Notes: a model not told the origin generated them from the sequence alone. Shown: positions 1 to 9,169, counted from the first letter of the stretch. The stretch: 64,000 bases of DNA from Lentzea jiangxiensis (GCF_900104175.1 NZ_FNIX01000001.1:881975-945974); one strand, 5' to 3'. Program-made: numbers and translations.

Positions 1-64
1 CGGCCGAACGGGGGAACGCGCTCCGCGTCCGGCCTGCTCAGGGCCGGTCCGCGTCTTGACCGGT

Positions 65-82
65 CCTGCAAGTCGTTGCAGG
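65..82. promoter_or_regulatory. Inverted repeat upstream of glgP
   Basis: CCTGCAA and TTGCAGG form a perfect 7-bp inverted repeat around a 4-nt centre, about 55 bp before the glgP start. A TTGACC hexamer lies just upstream at 56-61. It could be an operator or a short leader hairpin; nothing in the sequence decides between them. Confidence 0.3.
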
Positions 83-135
83 TCTGATCGGGAACGTTGT
101 CAGCCCCCGGAGGGTGGCAGGTAAGTTGCCTCGTC

Positions 136-2724
136 ATGCGAGCACTTCGCCGGTTCACCGTCCGAGCCAGCCTGCCGGAGCCCCTGTCTGCTTTGAGCAC
201 GCTCGCCACCAACCTGCGCTGGACGTGGCACCCGGCCACGCAGGACCTCTTCTCCTCGATCGACCCCCGCGTCTGGTCCGAGGTCGGTGGCGACCCGTTG
301 CGCCTGCTCTCCGTCGTCGACGCCGGGCGTCTGGAGTCACTTGCGAGAGACGAGCAGTTCCTGCTCAAGCTGCACGCGCTCGCGAGTGACCTGGAGCGCT
401 ACGTCGACGGTCCGCGCTGGTACCAGCGGCGGCAGGACGAGATCGCCCAGCGCCGCGAGCACGGGGCCCCCGACACGCCGCTGCCCACGAGCGTCGCCTA
501 CTTCTCGATGGAGTTCGGCGTGCACGAGGCGCTCCCGAACTACTCGGGCGGCCTCGGCATCCTCGCCGGCGACCACCTCAAGGCAGCCTCCGACCTCGGC
601 GTCCCGCTGATCGCGGTCGGTCTCCTCTACCGCTCCGGGTACTTCCGCCAGTCGCTGTCGCTCGACGGGTGGCAGATCGAGCACTACCCGGTGCTCGACC
701 CGCGCGGCCTGCCGCTCGAGCTGCTGACCGAGCCGTCCGGGCTGCCGCTGCTGGTGCACGTCGCCATGCCGGGCGACCGGATGCTGCGCGCGAAGATCTG
801 GAAGGCCCAGGTCGGGCGGATCCCGCTGCTGCTGCTCGACTCGGACGTGGAGCAGAACGACGACGACCTGCGCGGCGTCACGGACAGGCTCTACGGCGGC
901 GACCAGAACCACCGGATCCGCCAGGAGATCCTCGCGGGCATCGGCGGTGTGCGGGCGGTCCGCACGTTCTGCGAGCTCACCGGCCACCCGCAGCCCGAGG
1001 TGTTCCACACCAACGAGGGGCACGCGGGCTTCCTCGGCCTGGAGCGGATCCGCGAGTACATCACCAACGACGGCCTCGACTTCGACCAGGCGCTCACGGC
1101 CTCGCGCGCCGGTGCGGTCTTCACGACGCACACGCCGGTGCCCGCCGGCATCGACCGCTTCCCGGTCGACCTGGTCCAGCACTACTTCGGCGCGGAGGCC
1201 CTGGTCCCCGGCGTGAACACGCAGCGGATCCTCGCGCTCGGCGCCGAGGACAACCCCGGCATGTTCAACATGGCCCACATGGGTCTGCGGCTCGCCCAGC
1301 GCGCCAACGGCGTGTCCAAGCTGCACGGCGAGGTCAGCCGGGACATGTTCCGCGGTCTGTGGCCGGGCTTCGACGCCACCGAGGTGCCGATCGGCTCGGT
1401 CACCAACGGCGTGCACGGGCCGACGTGGGCCGCGACCGAGATGAGCAAGCTGCTCGGGGCGTCCGAGGCCGACAGCCACACGGGCAACGGCCTCGGCATC
1501 GGCGCGTTCGAGCCGGTCACCGACGCCGGGCTGTGGGAGCTGCGGTCGACGCTGCGCGGCCGCCTGGTCGACGAGGTGCGCCGCCGGGTGCGCGAGTCGT
1601 GGCTGCAGCGCGGCGCGTCGGCGCTCGAGCTGGGCTGGACCGACTCGGTCTTCGACCCGGACGTGCTGACCGTGGGCTTCGCACGGCGCGTGCCGACGTA
1701 CAAGCGCCTCACGCTCATGCTGCGTGATCCGGAGCGTCTGCGCTCGCTGCTGCTGCACCCCGAACGGCCCGTGCAGCTCGTGGTCGCGGGCAAGTCGCAC
1801 CCGGCCGACGACGGCGGCAAGGCGCTGATCCAGCAGATCGTGCGCTACGCCGACGACGCGGGCGTGCGGCACCGGATCGTGTTCCTGCCCGACTACGACA
1901 TGTCCATGGCCCGGTACCTGTACTGGGGTTGCGACGTGTGGCTGAACAACCCGATGCGCCCCCTCGAAGCGTGTGGCACGTCCGGCATGAAGGCGGCCCT
2001 CAACGGCGGCCTCAACCTGTCCATCCGCGACGGCTGGTGGGACGAGCTGTACGACGGCTCGAACGGCTGGGCCATCCCGACCGCGGACGGCGTGAACGAC
2101 CCGGTCCGCCGGGACGACCTGGAGGCCAACGCGCTGTACGACCTGCTCGGGTCGCAGGTCGCGCCGCTGTTCTACGACCGCGGCGAGGACGGCGTGCCCA
2201 CGCGCTGGATGTCGATGGTCCGGCACACGCTGGCCTCGCTCGGCCCGGTCGTGCAGGCCTCCCGCATGGTCCGCGAGTACGTCGAGACGTACTACGCGCC
2301 GGCCGCGGCGTCCGCGCAGACCGTCGTCGGTGAGGGCTACCGCGGTGCGAAGGAGCTGTCGTCGTACCGGCACCGGCTGCGCGCGTCGTGGACGCGGGTC
2401 CGGGTGCTCGACAGCGACCTCGTGCTCGGCGGGTCGTCGGTGCCGGTGCTCGGGTCGCCGGTCGTCGTGCGGGCGCGGGTCGAGCTGGCGGGACTGGAAC
2501 CGTCCGAAGTGGACGTCCAGGTCGTGCTCGGCAAGGTGTCGCACGACTCCGACGAGCTCAAGGACATCGTGTCCTCGCCGATGAACTACGCGGGCAACGG
2601 CAACTACGAGGCCGAGGTGCCGCTGCCGCACGCGGGCGCGCTCGGCTACACCGTGCGCGTGCTGCCGAGGCACGGCCTGCTGGCGACTCCCGCCGAGCTC
2701 GGCAGGGTCGTGCTGGCCGGCTGA
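136..2724 (+). CDS. glgP: Alpha-glucan (glycogen/maltodextrin) phosphorylase GlgP
   Basis: Cytosolic PLP enzyme that phosphorolyses alpha-1,4-glucans to glucose 1-phosphate. The protein is 862 aa and belongs to the long actinobacterial 'alpha-glucan family phosphorylase' branch with an N-terminal DUF3417-type region. The PLP-binding motif EACGTSGMKAALNG lies at about 611-624, with Lys619 expected to carry the cofactor. I chose ATG 136 (MRALRRFTV) because the family begins there; a GGAGGG lies upstream but 22 nt away, and an in-frame start at 97 is possible. A glgX debranching gene lies 3.3 kb downstream on the other strand, so both ends of glycogen breakdown are encoded locally. The last ~100 residues are a beta-rich tail found in this branch. 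Confidence 0.93.
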   Translation: MRALRRFTVRASLPEPLSALSTLATNLRWTWHPATQDLFSSIDPRVWSEVGGDPLRLLSVVDAGRLESLARDEQFLLKLHALASDLERYVDGPRWYQRRQDEIAQRREHGAPDTPLPTSVAYFSMEFGVHEALPNYSGGLGILAGDHLKAASDLGVPLIAVGLLYRSGYFRQSLSLDGWQIEHYPVLDPRGLPLELLTEPSGLPLLVHVAMPGDRMLRAKIWKAQVGRIPLLLLDSDVEQNDDDLRGVTDRLYGGDQNHRIRQEILAGIGGVRAVRTFCELTGHPQPEVFHTNEGHAGFLGLERIREYITNDGLDFDQALTASRAGAVFTTHTPVPAGIDRFPVDLVQHYFGAEALVPGVNTQRILALGAEDNPGMFNMAHMGLRLAQRANGVSKLHGEVSRDMFRGLWPGFDATEVPIGSVTNGVHGPTWAATEMSKLLGASEADSHTGNGLGIGAFEPVTDAGLWELRSTLRGRLVDEVRRRVRESWLQRGASALELGWTDSVFDPDVLTVGFARRVPTYKRLTLMLRDPERLRSLLLHPERPVQLVVAGKSHPADDGGKALIQQIVRYADDAGVRHRIVFLPDYDMSMARYLYWGCDVWLNNPMRPLEACGTSGMKAALNGGLNLSIRDGWWDELYDGSNGWAIPTADGVNDPVRRDDLEANALYDLLGSQVAPLFYDRGEDGVPTRWMSMVRHTLASLGPVVQASRMVREYVETYYAPAAASAQTVVGEGYRGAKELSSYRHRLRASWTRVRVLDSDLVLGGSSVPVLGSPVVVRARVELAGLEPSEVDVQVVLGKVSHDSDELKDIVSSPMNYAGNGNYEAEVPLPHAGALGYTVRVLPRHGLLATPAELGRVVLAG

Positions 2725-2752
2725 CCCCCCGCCGTGCGCGGGGACCAGCGAC

Positions 2753-2798
2753 CCAGGGCATCCAGTTCGCCTCCACCAGGCGGGCCTGGATGCCCTGG
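2753..2798. terminator. Long hairpin terminator after glgP
   Basis: CCAGGGCATCCAG (2753-2765) pairs perfectly with CTGGATGCCCTGG (2786-2798), and a second short stem (CGCCT/AGGCG) forms inside the loop. A pyrimidine-rich run follows (2800-2822). It most likely ends the glgP transcript. The rest of the 2725-3033 gap holds no gene that I can support. Confidence 0.75.
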
Positions 2799-3033
2799 TG
2801 CGTTCCTCTTCCTCGTTTTCCGTTCACCACCGGTGACAACGGCCAGTCGTATACCCCGCCGCACTCTTCGCTCAAACGAATGAGCACCTTTCGGGCGGGT
2901 GAATCCAGGATCTCCGCTGGTAGCGGCCTGGGCACCGGCTTACGCTCCTGTGCATGGAATGAACCGCACCAGAATTCGGCAACGCATTGTTGGCGCGGCT
3001 CCGCTGAATTGCGCATTGAGGAAGAAGGTAGCC

Positions 3034-3576
3034 GTGAGGAAGACGATTACCGCACTCTCGCTCGTCGCAGCTCTGTTCGCCGCTTCGGCCGTCCCGGCCG
3101 CCAGCTCGTCGCCCGCCACGCCGGAGCTCCCCGCCGCCTGCGCCGCTCTCGTCCAGGACTTCGCCGAGAAGCTCAAGAAGGCCGTCAGCAGTCTTGCCCC
3201 CTCGCCCGACGTGGCCGCGGCGACACCGTTGATCGGCGACCTGCTCGGCCTCGTCACAGCGATGCAGAACGCCGGATGTCTCCCGACACCGCCGGTGAGC
3301 GCTCCGGGTGCGCCGGCGCCCGCCAGGACGGCCGAGTACACCGGCCCGGCCGACCAGTGCCTGCCGGCCGTGCTCAACCTGATCGCGGCGGTCGCGGCGC
3401 TCGGCGGCACGGTCCTCGGCGCGGGAGCGACGCCGCCGGACGCCGCCAAGGTCACCGAGCTGCTGAACGCGGTGCTCGGGGCCGCCAAGGAACTGCTGGT
3501 CAAGTGCGGCCTGCCGGTTCCTCCCGGCGGCCTGCCCGCGCTGTCCGGCGCGCCGCTGCCGGCGGAGAGGGGCTGA
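3034..3576 (+). CDS. Small secreted protein of unknown function
   Basis: About 180 aa. Start GTG 3034 is set by a GGAAGAAGG ribosome-binding site 6-13 nt upstream and by the signal peptide that follows at once: MRKT, a hydrophobic stretch of ~15 residues and an AxA-type site near residues 20-24. The mature part is Ala/Pro/Leu-rich with four cysteines (two CxxA-type helical segments around 'PAACAAL' and 'DQCLPAVLNL'), suggesting a small helical exported protein with two disulfides. No catalytic motif is visible. The gene stands alone between two strong hairpins. I do not recognise a family. Confidence 0.7.
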   Translation: MRKTITALSLVAALFAASAVPAASSSPATPELPAACAALVQDFAEKLKKAVSSLAPSPDVAAATPLIGDLLGLVTAMQNAGCLPTPPVSAPGAPAPARTAEYTGPADQCLPAVLNLIAAVAALGGTVLGAGATPPDAAKVTELLNAVLGAAKELLVKCGLPVPPGGLPALSGAPLPAERG

Positions 3577-3590
3577 TCTGTTCGCGGGGT

Positions 3591-3633
3591 GGAAAAGGGC
3601 CCGCCACGCGGTCTCGGTGACGGACCCTTTTCC
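3591..3633. terminator. Hairpin terminator
   Basis: GGAAAAGGGCCCG (3591-3603) pairs with CGGACCCTTTTCC (3621-3633) with one mismatch. It sits between the converging ends of the secreted-protein gene and the minus-strand membrane protein, so it can serve both. Confidence 0.7.
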
Positions 3634-3678
3634 GCGTGCGCCGCGAGTCCGGGAACGCACTCGGCCCGCGCCACACCA

Positions 3679-4800
3679 CTAGCTGATCTGCAGCCGGGCG
3701 CGGGTCGCCGCCACCCTGGGACTCCAGCCCGCGAGCTCGTGGGCCTCGGTCACGAGCTCACGGGCTTTCGCGTTGTCGCCGTCCGCCATCCACGCCCGCG
3801 CGATCGTGACCAGGTCGTCGGCGCGGTCCGTCCCGCTCTCGCTCGCCTCGGCGGCGTACCCCGCGAGCTGCCTCGCCGTCGCGGTGTCGCCCTCCAGCAA
3901 CGCCATGATCGCCAGGGTGCCGTTCGAGCGGGACTTCGGATACCCGGCCCGGTAGGCGTTGCCGAGCATGCTGCGGGCGGTCTCCAGGCCCACCTCGGCG
4001 GGGAACTGGCCTGCCTCGACCGCGTAGACCGCGACCCCGGCCGTGGTGGCGAGGACGAACGCCAGTTCGCGCTCGCCGAGGTCCTCCCGCCCGTTCAGCG
4101 CGATCACGGTCTGCAGCGCTTCGAGGTACTTCTCCCGCGCGCACCTCGTCGCGACCTCCAGGCCGACCACGGTCAGCAGGTCGGGGTGCTCCCGAGCCAG
4201 GTCCTCGTGGATCCGCTCGGCCTCGTCGAGGTCGCCGCGGTGGTAGGCGTCCATGCCGGCCATGACCCGCGGCCGTGCCTCCAGTTCGGCCACGCGCCTG
4301 CCGGTGAGCCTCGGCAGCGAGAACGCGAACCAGCCGATGCTCACGTACGCGGGCTTCTCGACCGGGACGAGCTGCACGAGGAAGCACGCCGTCGTGGCCA
4401 GCGCCAGGCCCTTGCCGAACGCGGTGCCGACGGTGAGCCAGGTGGCCGCCGCGACCGCCGCGCCGAGCACGGCGGCGAAGACCCCCGTCAGGACGGTCCG
4501 CCTGCGCACGCCCGGTTTCCGCCCGGAGAGCCCGATCGTGGCGAGCACCGGGATGCTGCGCAGCACCACCCGCCGGGTCGGGCTGGTCCACGCCTTGACC
4601 TCGGAGCCGACGCCGATGATCACGTTCGTGATCCGGAGTCCGAAGAGGACTGCGCCGAGCGCCAGGCCTCCCTGCGCCGCCGCGAGTCCCAGCAGCAGGC
4701 CGGCGAGAGCACCGGTCAGCCCGAGGAGGAAGTCCGAAAGGGTCCAGGCGATCGTCCCGGCCACCACCAGGGCCGTCGCGGCCCAGCGCACCACTGTCAC
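3679..4800 (-). CDS. Membrane protein with C-terminal TPR-like helical region
   Basis: 373 aa. The first ~150 residues contain four to five hydrophobic segments (about 8-30, 33-60, 105-125, 130-145), followed by a soluble alpha-helical part (about 175-373) with repeated A-x-x-x-x-A/L patterns like tetratricopeptide repeats ('AYHRGDLDEAERIHEDLAREHPD', shown here only as its pattern of paired helices). Start GTG 4800 follows GGAG; GTG 4794 is an alternative. It is downstream of the rhodanese gene on the same strand with a 38-nt gap and may be cotranscribed. Function unknown; a scaffold for a membrane complex is a guess. Confidence 0.65.
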   Translation of the reverse strand: MTVVRWAATALVVAGTIAWTLSDFLLGLTGALAGLLLGLAAAQGGLALGAVLFGLRITNVIIGVGSEVKAWTSPTRRVVLRSIPVLATIGLSGRKPGVRRRTVLTGVFAAVLGAAVAAATWLTVGTAFGKGLALATTACFLVQLVPVEKPAYVSIGWFAFSLPRLTGRRVAELEARPRVMAGMDAYHRGDLDEAERIHEDLAREHPDLLTVVGLEVATRCAREKYLEALQTVIALNGREDLGERELAFVLATTAGVAVYAVEAGQFPAEVGLETARSMLGNAYRAGYPKSRSNGTLAIMALLEGDTATARQLAGYAAEASESGTDRADDLVTIARAWMADGDNAKARELVTEAHELAGWSPRVAATRARLQIS

Positions 4801-4838
4801 GATCTCCAGACGCTACCGGCGCGACGGCGGTTCCCCGC

Positions 4839-5228
4839 TCAGACCACCGGCTGCGAGCCGCCCTCGCGGATCGGCAGACCGGCCGCGCGCCAGCCCCGGA
4901 ACCCGCCGACGAGGTCCGTGGCGTTCGCGAGGCCGACCCGTTGCAGGTCCCGTGCCGCGAGCGACGAGGCCCAGCCCTCGTTGCACACCACCACGACGGT
5001 CGTGTCCGCGGTGAAGCCGGGCAGCCGCCAGTCGCCGGCGGGGTCGAGCCGCCACTCCAGCACGATCCGCTCGACCACGACGGAGTTCTCGATCTCGCCC
5101 TCGGCGAGCCGGTCGTGGTGCGGCCGGATGTCGACGACCAGCGCGTCCCCGAGGGCGAGCAGCTCGTGCGGTTCGAGGCGCTTCAGGTGCGACCGCGCCT
5201 CGTCGAGGATGGTGTCGAGGTTGCTCAC
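4839..5228 (-). CDS. Rhodanese-like sulfurtransferase domain protein
   Basis: 129 aa single rhodanese domain. The CNEGWASS loop at about residues 81-88 supplies the catalytic cysteine that carries persulfide sulfur in this family. Start GTG 5228 overlaps the stop of the cysteine dioxygenase gene as GTGA, and GGAGGG precedes it. The tight coupling suggests that it handles a sulfur product of cysteine oxidation, for example sulfite/thiosulfate chemistry. Family membership is clear; the substrate is inferred from context. Confidence 0.88.
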   Translation of the reverse strand: MSNLDTILDEARSHLKRLEPHELLALGDALVVDIRPHHDRLAEGEIENSVVVERIVLEWRLDPAGDWRLPGFTADTTVVVVCNEGWASSLAARDLQRVGLANATDLVGGFRGWRAAGLPIREGGSQPVV

Positions 5229-5824
5229 GGGCCCTCCAGGTCGGCCAGCCGGCGCAGCTCGGCCAGCGGGAGGCGCCGGGCGGGCAGCGGTGGGATCGAG
5301 TCGGGGATGTCGAGCAGCGACGCGTACTCGCGGGTCGGCACCAGCGGCGGCGAGTAGGCGTGCACGGTCGCGGCCGGCGCGTCGAACGGGTTCAGCACCT
5401 GGTGCGCCCGCCCGGAGCCGAAGCCCAGCGCGTCGCCGGTCTCGCGCACCGCGGACCGGATCGGCCCGGCGGGGTAGCGGTAGTCCTCCCGCAGCCTGCC
5501 CTCGAGCACCGTGAAGGAACCGGCCGAGCCGCCGTGGTCGTGCGGCTCGGTGCCCTGTCCCGGCAGCCACGACAGCAGCCACAGCTCGACGCCCTCGGTC
5601 AGCCCCAGGCGCGCCCACCAGCGGCGTTCGGCCGAGTACTCGAGGATCCCCAGCAGCCCGGTGGTCAGCTCGCTCGCCACGAACGACGTCAGGTCGCGCA
5701 GCTCGCGCGGTGTCCACAGGTCCCGCGACGGGTGGACGACGTCCCGCAGCAGCCGGCTGTCCAGCGCCGGGTGCAGGTCGAATCGATCTTGGTCGGTGGT
5801 GTGTCCGGCGAACGTCGAAGTCAC
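5225..5824 (-). CDS. Cysteine dioxygenase (cupin, type I)
   Basis: 199 aa non-heme Fe(II) cupin that oxidises L-cysteine to cysteine sulfinate. The iron ligands are visible as H95 and H97 (EPHDHGGSAGSF) and H141 (GRAHQV), matching the bacterial CDO pattern, and the size is typical. Start GTG 5824 has AGGAG 10 nt upstream. It forms a two-gene unit with the rhodanese (4-nt overlap). A 28-codon Cys-containing ORF lies 65 nt upstream on the same strand and may regulate it. The operon would remove excess cysteine. Confidence 0.9.
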   Translation of the reverse strand: MTSTFAGHTTDQDRFDLHPALDSRLLRDVVHPSRDLWTPRELRDLTSFVASELTTGLLGILEYSAERRWWARLGLTEGVELWLLSWLPGQGTEPHDHGGSAGSFTVLEGRLREDYRYPAGPIRSAVRETGDALGFGSGRAHQVLNPFDAPAATVHAYSPPLVPTREYASLLDIPDSIPPLPARRLPLAELRRLADLEGP

Positions 5825-5889
5825 GCACTCGCTCCTGGAGGCCGCGTCGGCACGGGGTAGCGATCAAGACGCGACGCGGGGCGCTGGTT

Positions 5890-5976
5890 TCAGCGCGTGC
5901 GTCGCGTCGAGCTACACCCGCACGAGGCCACGAGGACGAGGTCGATCGTGCGGTCCGTCCAGCAGTAGACGACCAC
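5890..5976 (-). CDS. Putative cysteine-responsive leader peptide
   Basis: 28-codon ORF (GTG 5976, TGA 5890) between glgX and the cysteine dioxygenase gene, on the strand of the latter. It encodes the segment RTIDLVLVASCGC followed by an Arg-rich tail. Actinobacteria are known for very short ORFs with an R-x-I/V-D-L...S-x-C core in front of sulfur genes, and polycysteine uORFs act as cysteine-sensing attenuators in mycobacteria. No Shine-Dalgarno is evident, which would fit a leaderless start. The link to the downstream CDO operon is my inference. Confidence 0.55.
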   Translation of the reverse strand: MVVYCWTDRTIDLVLVASCGCSSTRRTR

Positions 5977-6067
5977 GACCGCGATCGTGCCAGACCGTCT
6001 CGGAGCGTGCTAGAGCGTCCACCTGCCGGAAGAACCTCGGACCCAGAGCCAAGTGGCCGCAAGGACT

Positions 6068-8182
6068 TCAGCGCGGAATGCGCAGCAGCAACAGCGACCG
6101 CGCCGCCACCGGGACCTTCCCGCGGGGTGCGAACGAACCGGGCGTGGCGGGCGAGCCGTCGGCCGTCGTCGTGTCGAGGTACGGCTCGTACGACGGCCCG
6201 TACCGCTCGTGCGGCAGGGTGACCGTGATGGCCTCCGCGCCGGCGTGCATCAGCATCAACCACGAGTCGTCCGACACGAGCTCGCCCTCACGCGTGCGCG
6301 AGAGGCAGTTCGACCCGTCGATGAACATCCCGAGCGTGCGACGGCCCTCGTCGAACCAGTCCGTCTCGGCCATCTCCTGGCCGTCCGGCCGGAACCACAC
6401 CAGGTCGGGGTTGCCGCTCCGCGTCGCGCGGCCCTCGAAGAACTCGGGCTGCCGCAGCGCCGGGGACGACGCCCGCAGGTCGATCAGGCGCTGGGTGAAG
6501 CCGAGCAACGCCTCGCCCGCGTCCGTGGCCGTCCAGTCGACCCACGAGACCTCGTTGTCGAGGCAGTACGCGTTGTTGTTGCCGCCCTGGGTGCGCCACA
6601 TCTCGTCGCCCGCCGTCATCATCGGCGTGCCGGTCGACAGCAGCAGCGTCGCCAGGAGGTTGCGAGCCTGCTGGGCCCGCAGCGCGAGGACCCCGGCGTC
6701 GGTCGTCTCCCCCTCGGCGCCGCAGTTCCACGAGCGGTTGTCGTTCGTGCCGTCGCGGTTCTGCTCGCCGTTCTCCTCGTTGTGCTTGTCGTTGTACGAC
6801 ACCAGGTCGCGCAGGGTGAAACCGTCGTGCGCGGTGATGAAGTTGATCGACTGCCACGGCCGGCGCAGGTCGTCCGCGTACAGGTCGCTCGACCCGGAGA
6901 GCCGGTACGCGAGGTCGCGCACGGACGTGTGGCCACGCCAGAAGTCCCTCACCGTGTCGCGGTAGCGGCCGTTCCACTCCGCCCACTGCATGCCGAAGTC
7001 GCCGACCCGGTAGCCGTCGCCCGTCGCGTCCCACGGTTCGGCGATCAGCTTGGACCGGCACAGCACCGGGTCGGTCGTGATGGCCGTCAGCAGGGCGCTG
7101 TCGCGGTCGAAGAACCCGCCGCCGGGACGGCCCATCGTGGAGGCGAGGTCGAAGCGGAACCCGTCGACGCCCATCTCCTGCGCCCAGTAGCGCAGCGAGT
7201 CCGTCACCAGGCGCACGACCTGCGGCGACCCGGCGTCGAGCGTGTTGCCGCAGCCGGTGATGTCGACCGTGCTGCCGCCGCCCGCGTGCAGGTAGTAGCC
7301 CGGCGCGTCGTAGCCGCGGAAGCAGATCGTCGGGCCGTCCGGCCCGCCCTCGCAGGTGTGGTTGTAGACGACGTCGATCAGCACCTCGATGTTCGCCGCG
7401 TGCAGCGCCGCGACCATCGTGCGGAACTCCTGGATCTCGTTGCCGGGCTCGCTCGCGTACGCCGCGTGCGGCGCGCAGTAGCCCAGCGGCGAGTAGCCCC
7501 AGTAGTTGCGCGCACCCCTGCTGATCAGCGACGGCTCGTCCTGGAAAGCCTGCACCGGCAGCAGTTCGACCGTCGTCACGCCGAGCCGGGCGAGGTGCTC
7601 GATCGCGGCGGGGTGCGCGAGGCCGAGGTAGGTGCCGCGCAGCTTCTCCGGGATCTCGGGGTGGTTCTTCGTGAAGCCCCTGACGTGCATCTCGTAGATG
7701 ACGGCCTCTTCGAACGGCACCTCGGGCTTCACGCCCGTGTCCGCGCCGCCCGGTGAGCTCACGACGGAGAGCGGCACGGAGCCGAGCGAGTCGACCGAGG
7801 ACGGCGGTCCGTGCATCGGGTCGCCCACGTAGCCGAGCGCGGCCTCCAGGTTCGTGATCCCGCCCACGACCTGCCGGGCGTACGGGTCGACGAGCAGCTT
7901 GGCCGGGTTGCAGCGCAGGCCGCGGCCCGCGTCGTACGGCCCGTGGACCCGGAACCCGTACCGCTGACCGGGTGTGACGCCCGGCACGAGGCCGTGCCAG
8001 ACGCCGAACGTCCGCTCGGTCAGCTCGACGCGTTTCTCGGTGCCGTCGTCGTCGACGAGGCAGACCTCGACCGCGTCGGCGACGTGCGACGTCACCGCGA
8101 ACCGGACACCGCCGGCCTCGGCGTGCGCTCCCAGCGGGAACGGGCGCCCTGCCAGCACTTCGGACTCGGGTCGAGTAGCCAT
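6068..8182 (-). CDS. glgX: Glycogen debranching enzyme GlgX
   Basis: 704 aa, the usual length for GlgX. An N-terminal CBM48/isoamylase domain (about 15-100) precedes a GH13 barrel. Catalytic motifs are DGFRFDLAS (nucleophile Asp near 343), IAEPWDATG (acid/base Glu near 380) and ITAHDGFTL (Asp near 452). It hydrolyses alpha-1,6 branches left after phosphorylase has trimmed glycogen, and so complements glgP at the start of the window. Start ATG 8182 (MATRPE). It is transcribed divergently from the ABC ATPase gene, with a palindrome in the shared promoter region. Confidence 0.95.
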   Translation of the reverse strand: MATRPESEVLAGRPFPLGAHAEAGGVRFAVTSHVADAVEVCLVDDDGTEKRVELTERTFGVWHGLVPGVTPGQRYGFRVHGPYDAGRGLRCNPAKLLVDPYARQVVGGITNLEAALGYVGDPMHGPPSSVDSLGSVPLSVVSSPGGADTGVKPEVPFEEAVIYEMHVRGFTKNHPEIPEKLRGTYLGLAHPAAIEHLARLGVTTVELLPVQAFQDEPSLISRGARNYWGYSPLGYCAPHAAYASEPGNEIQEFRTMVAALHAANIEVLIDVVYNHTCEGGPDGPTICFRGYDAPGYYLHAGGGSTVDITGCGNTLDAGSPQVVRLVTDSLRYWAQEMGVDGFRFDLASTMGRPGGGFFDRDSALLTAITTDPVLCRSKLIAEPWDATGDGYRVGDFGMQWAEWNGRYRDTVRDFWRGHTSVRDLAYRLSGSSDLYADDLRRPWQSINFITAHDGFTLRDLVSYNDKHNEENGEQNRDGTNDNRSWNCGAEGETTDAGVLALRAQQARNLLATLLLSTGTPMMTAGDEMWRTQGGNNNAYCLDNEVSWVDWTATDAGEALLGFTQRLIDLRASSPALRQPEFFEGRATRSGNPDLVWFRPDGQEMAETDWFDEGRRTLGMFIDGSNCLSRTREGELVSDDSWLMLMHAGAEAITVTLPHERYGPSYEPYLDTTTADGSPATPGSFAPRGKVPVAARSLLLLRIPR

Positions 8183-8212
8183 GCCCCGATCTTGGCATCC
8201 GACACCGACAAG

Positions 8213-8226
8213 GAACTCAAGAGTTC
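8213..8226. promoter_or_regulatory. Palindrome in the glgX / ABC-ATPase divergent promoter
   Basis: GAACTCAAGAGTTC is a perfect dyad (6-bp arms, 2-nt centre) 31 bp upstream of glgX and 84 bp upstream of the ABC gene. It is a plausible operator for a dimeric repressor; no cognate regulator is identified. Confidence 0.4.
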
Positions 8227-8309
8227 ACACAGGCGGCGCAGCGTCCTCGTCCGGCGTGAGGTGCACCCCGATGAGTGGGCGGTCGGGTGCCGTTCGGAAC
8301 AATGGGGGC

Positions 8310-9113
8310 GTGGCGGACGTCGACGTGACAGATCTGGTCGTGCACATGGCGGGCGTATCGGTCCGCCGCGGGAAGAACACGCTGGTCGGCAACATCGACT
8401 GGAGCGTGGAGCTGGACGAGCGCTGGGTGGTGCTGGGCCCGAACGGAGCCGGCAAGACGACCCTGCTACGGCTCGCCAGCGCCGACCTGCACCCGACCAA
8501 GGGCAAGGTCCACCTCCTGGGCGAGCGCCTGGGCAAGACCGACGTCCAGGAGCTCAAGCCCCGGATCGGCCTGTGCTCCGCGGCGCTCGGTGGCCGCATC
8601 CCGCCCGACGAGACGGTCGTCGACCTGGTCGTCTCCGCGGGCTACGCGGTGCTCGGCCGGTGGCGCGAGGAGTACGGCGAGCAGGACACCGGCCGCGCCC
8701 GCGAGCTGCTCGGCACCCTCGGCATGGGACACCTCGCCGACCGCCTCTACGGCACGCTGAGCGAGGGCGAGCGCAAGCGCACGCTGATCGCCCGCGCGCT
8801 GATGACCGACCCCGAGATGCTGCTGCTCGACGAGCCGGCGGCGGGCCTCGACCTGGGCGGCCGCGAGGACCTGGTCGCGAAGCTGTCCGAGCTCGCGCTG
8901 GACCCGGACGCGCCGGCGATGGTGCTGGTCACCCACCACGTCGAGGAGATCCCGCCGGGCTTCACGCACGCCCTGCTGCTGCGCGAGGGCTCGATCGTGG
9001 CGCAGGGCCTGCTGGAGGACACCCTCACCGAGGAGAACCTCTCGAAGACCTTCGGCCAGGACCTGGAGCTGCAGAAGTCGGGAGACCGCTTCTTCGCCCG
9101 CAGGAAGATCTGA
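8310..9113 (+). CDS. ABC transporter ATP-binding protein (Rv3041c-like)
   Basis: 267 aa ATPase. Walker A GPNGAGKTT at about 43-51, signature LSEGERK at about 150-156, Walker B LLLLDEPAA at about 170-178 and the switch His in VTHHVEE. There is no membrane domain in the protein or next to it, so the partner is unknown; the LSEGE signature resembles ModF/metal-uptake-type ATPases. Start GTG 8310 (VADVDVTDL) fits the domain boundary; the upstream in-frame extension is not protein-like. It heads a conserved actinobacterial run (ABC, crotonase, two methyltransferases) that I recall as Rv3041c-Rv3037c in M. tuberculosis. Confidence 0.88.
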   Translation: MADVDVTDLVVHMAGVSVRRGKNTLVGNIDWSVELDERWVVLGPNGAGKTTLLRLASADLHPTKGKVHLLGERLGKTDVQELKPRIGLCSAALGGRIPPDETVVDLVVSAGYAVLGRWREEYGEQDTGRARELLGTLGMGHLADRLYGTLSEGERKRTLIARALMTDPEMLLLDEPAAGLDLGGREDLVAKLSELALDPDAPAMVLVTHHVEEIPPGFTHALLLREGSIVAQGLLEDTLTEENLSKTFGQDLELQKSGDRFFARRKI

Positions 9114-9169
9114 GAAGCTACCGCCGGGTAACGTGACACCGCTGTCGCGACGAAACTGTGGAGGGCCGC

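Noticed and set aside
337..2673. Minus-strand ORF of 778 codons opposite glgP
   Set aside because: Antisense shadow with His/Arg/Val-rich composition and no motif.
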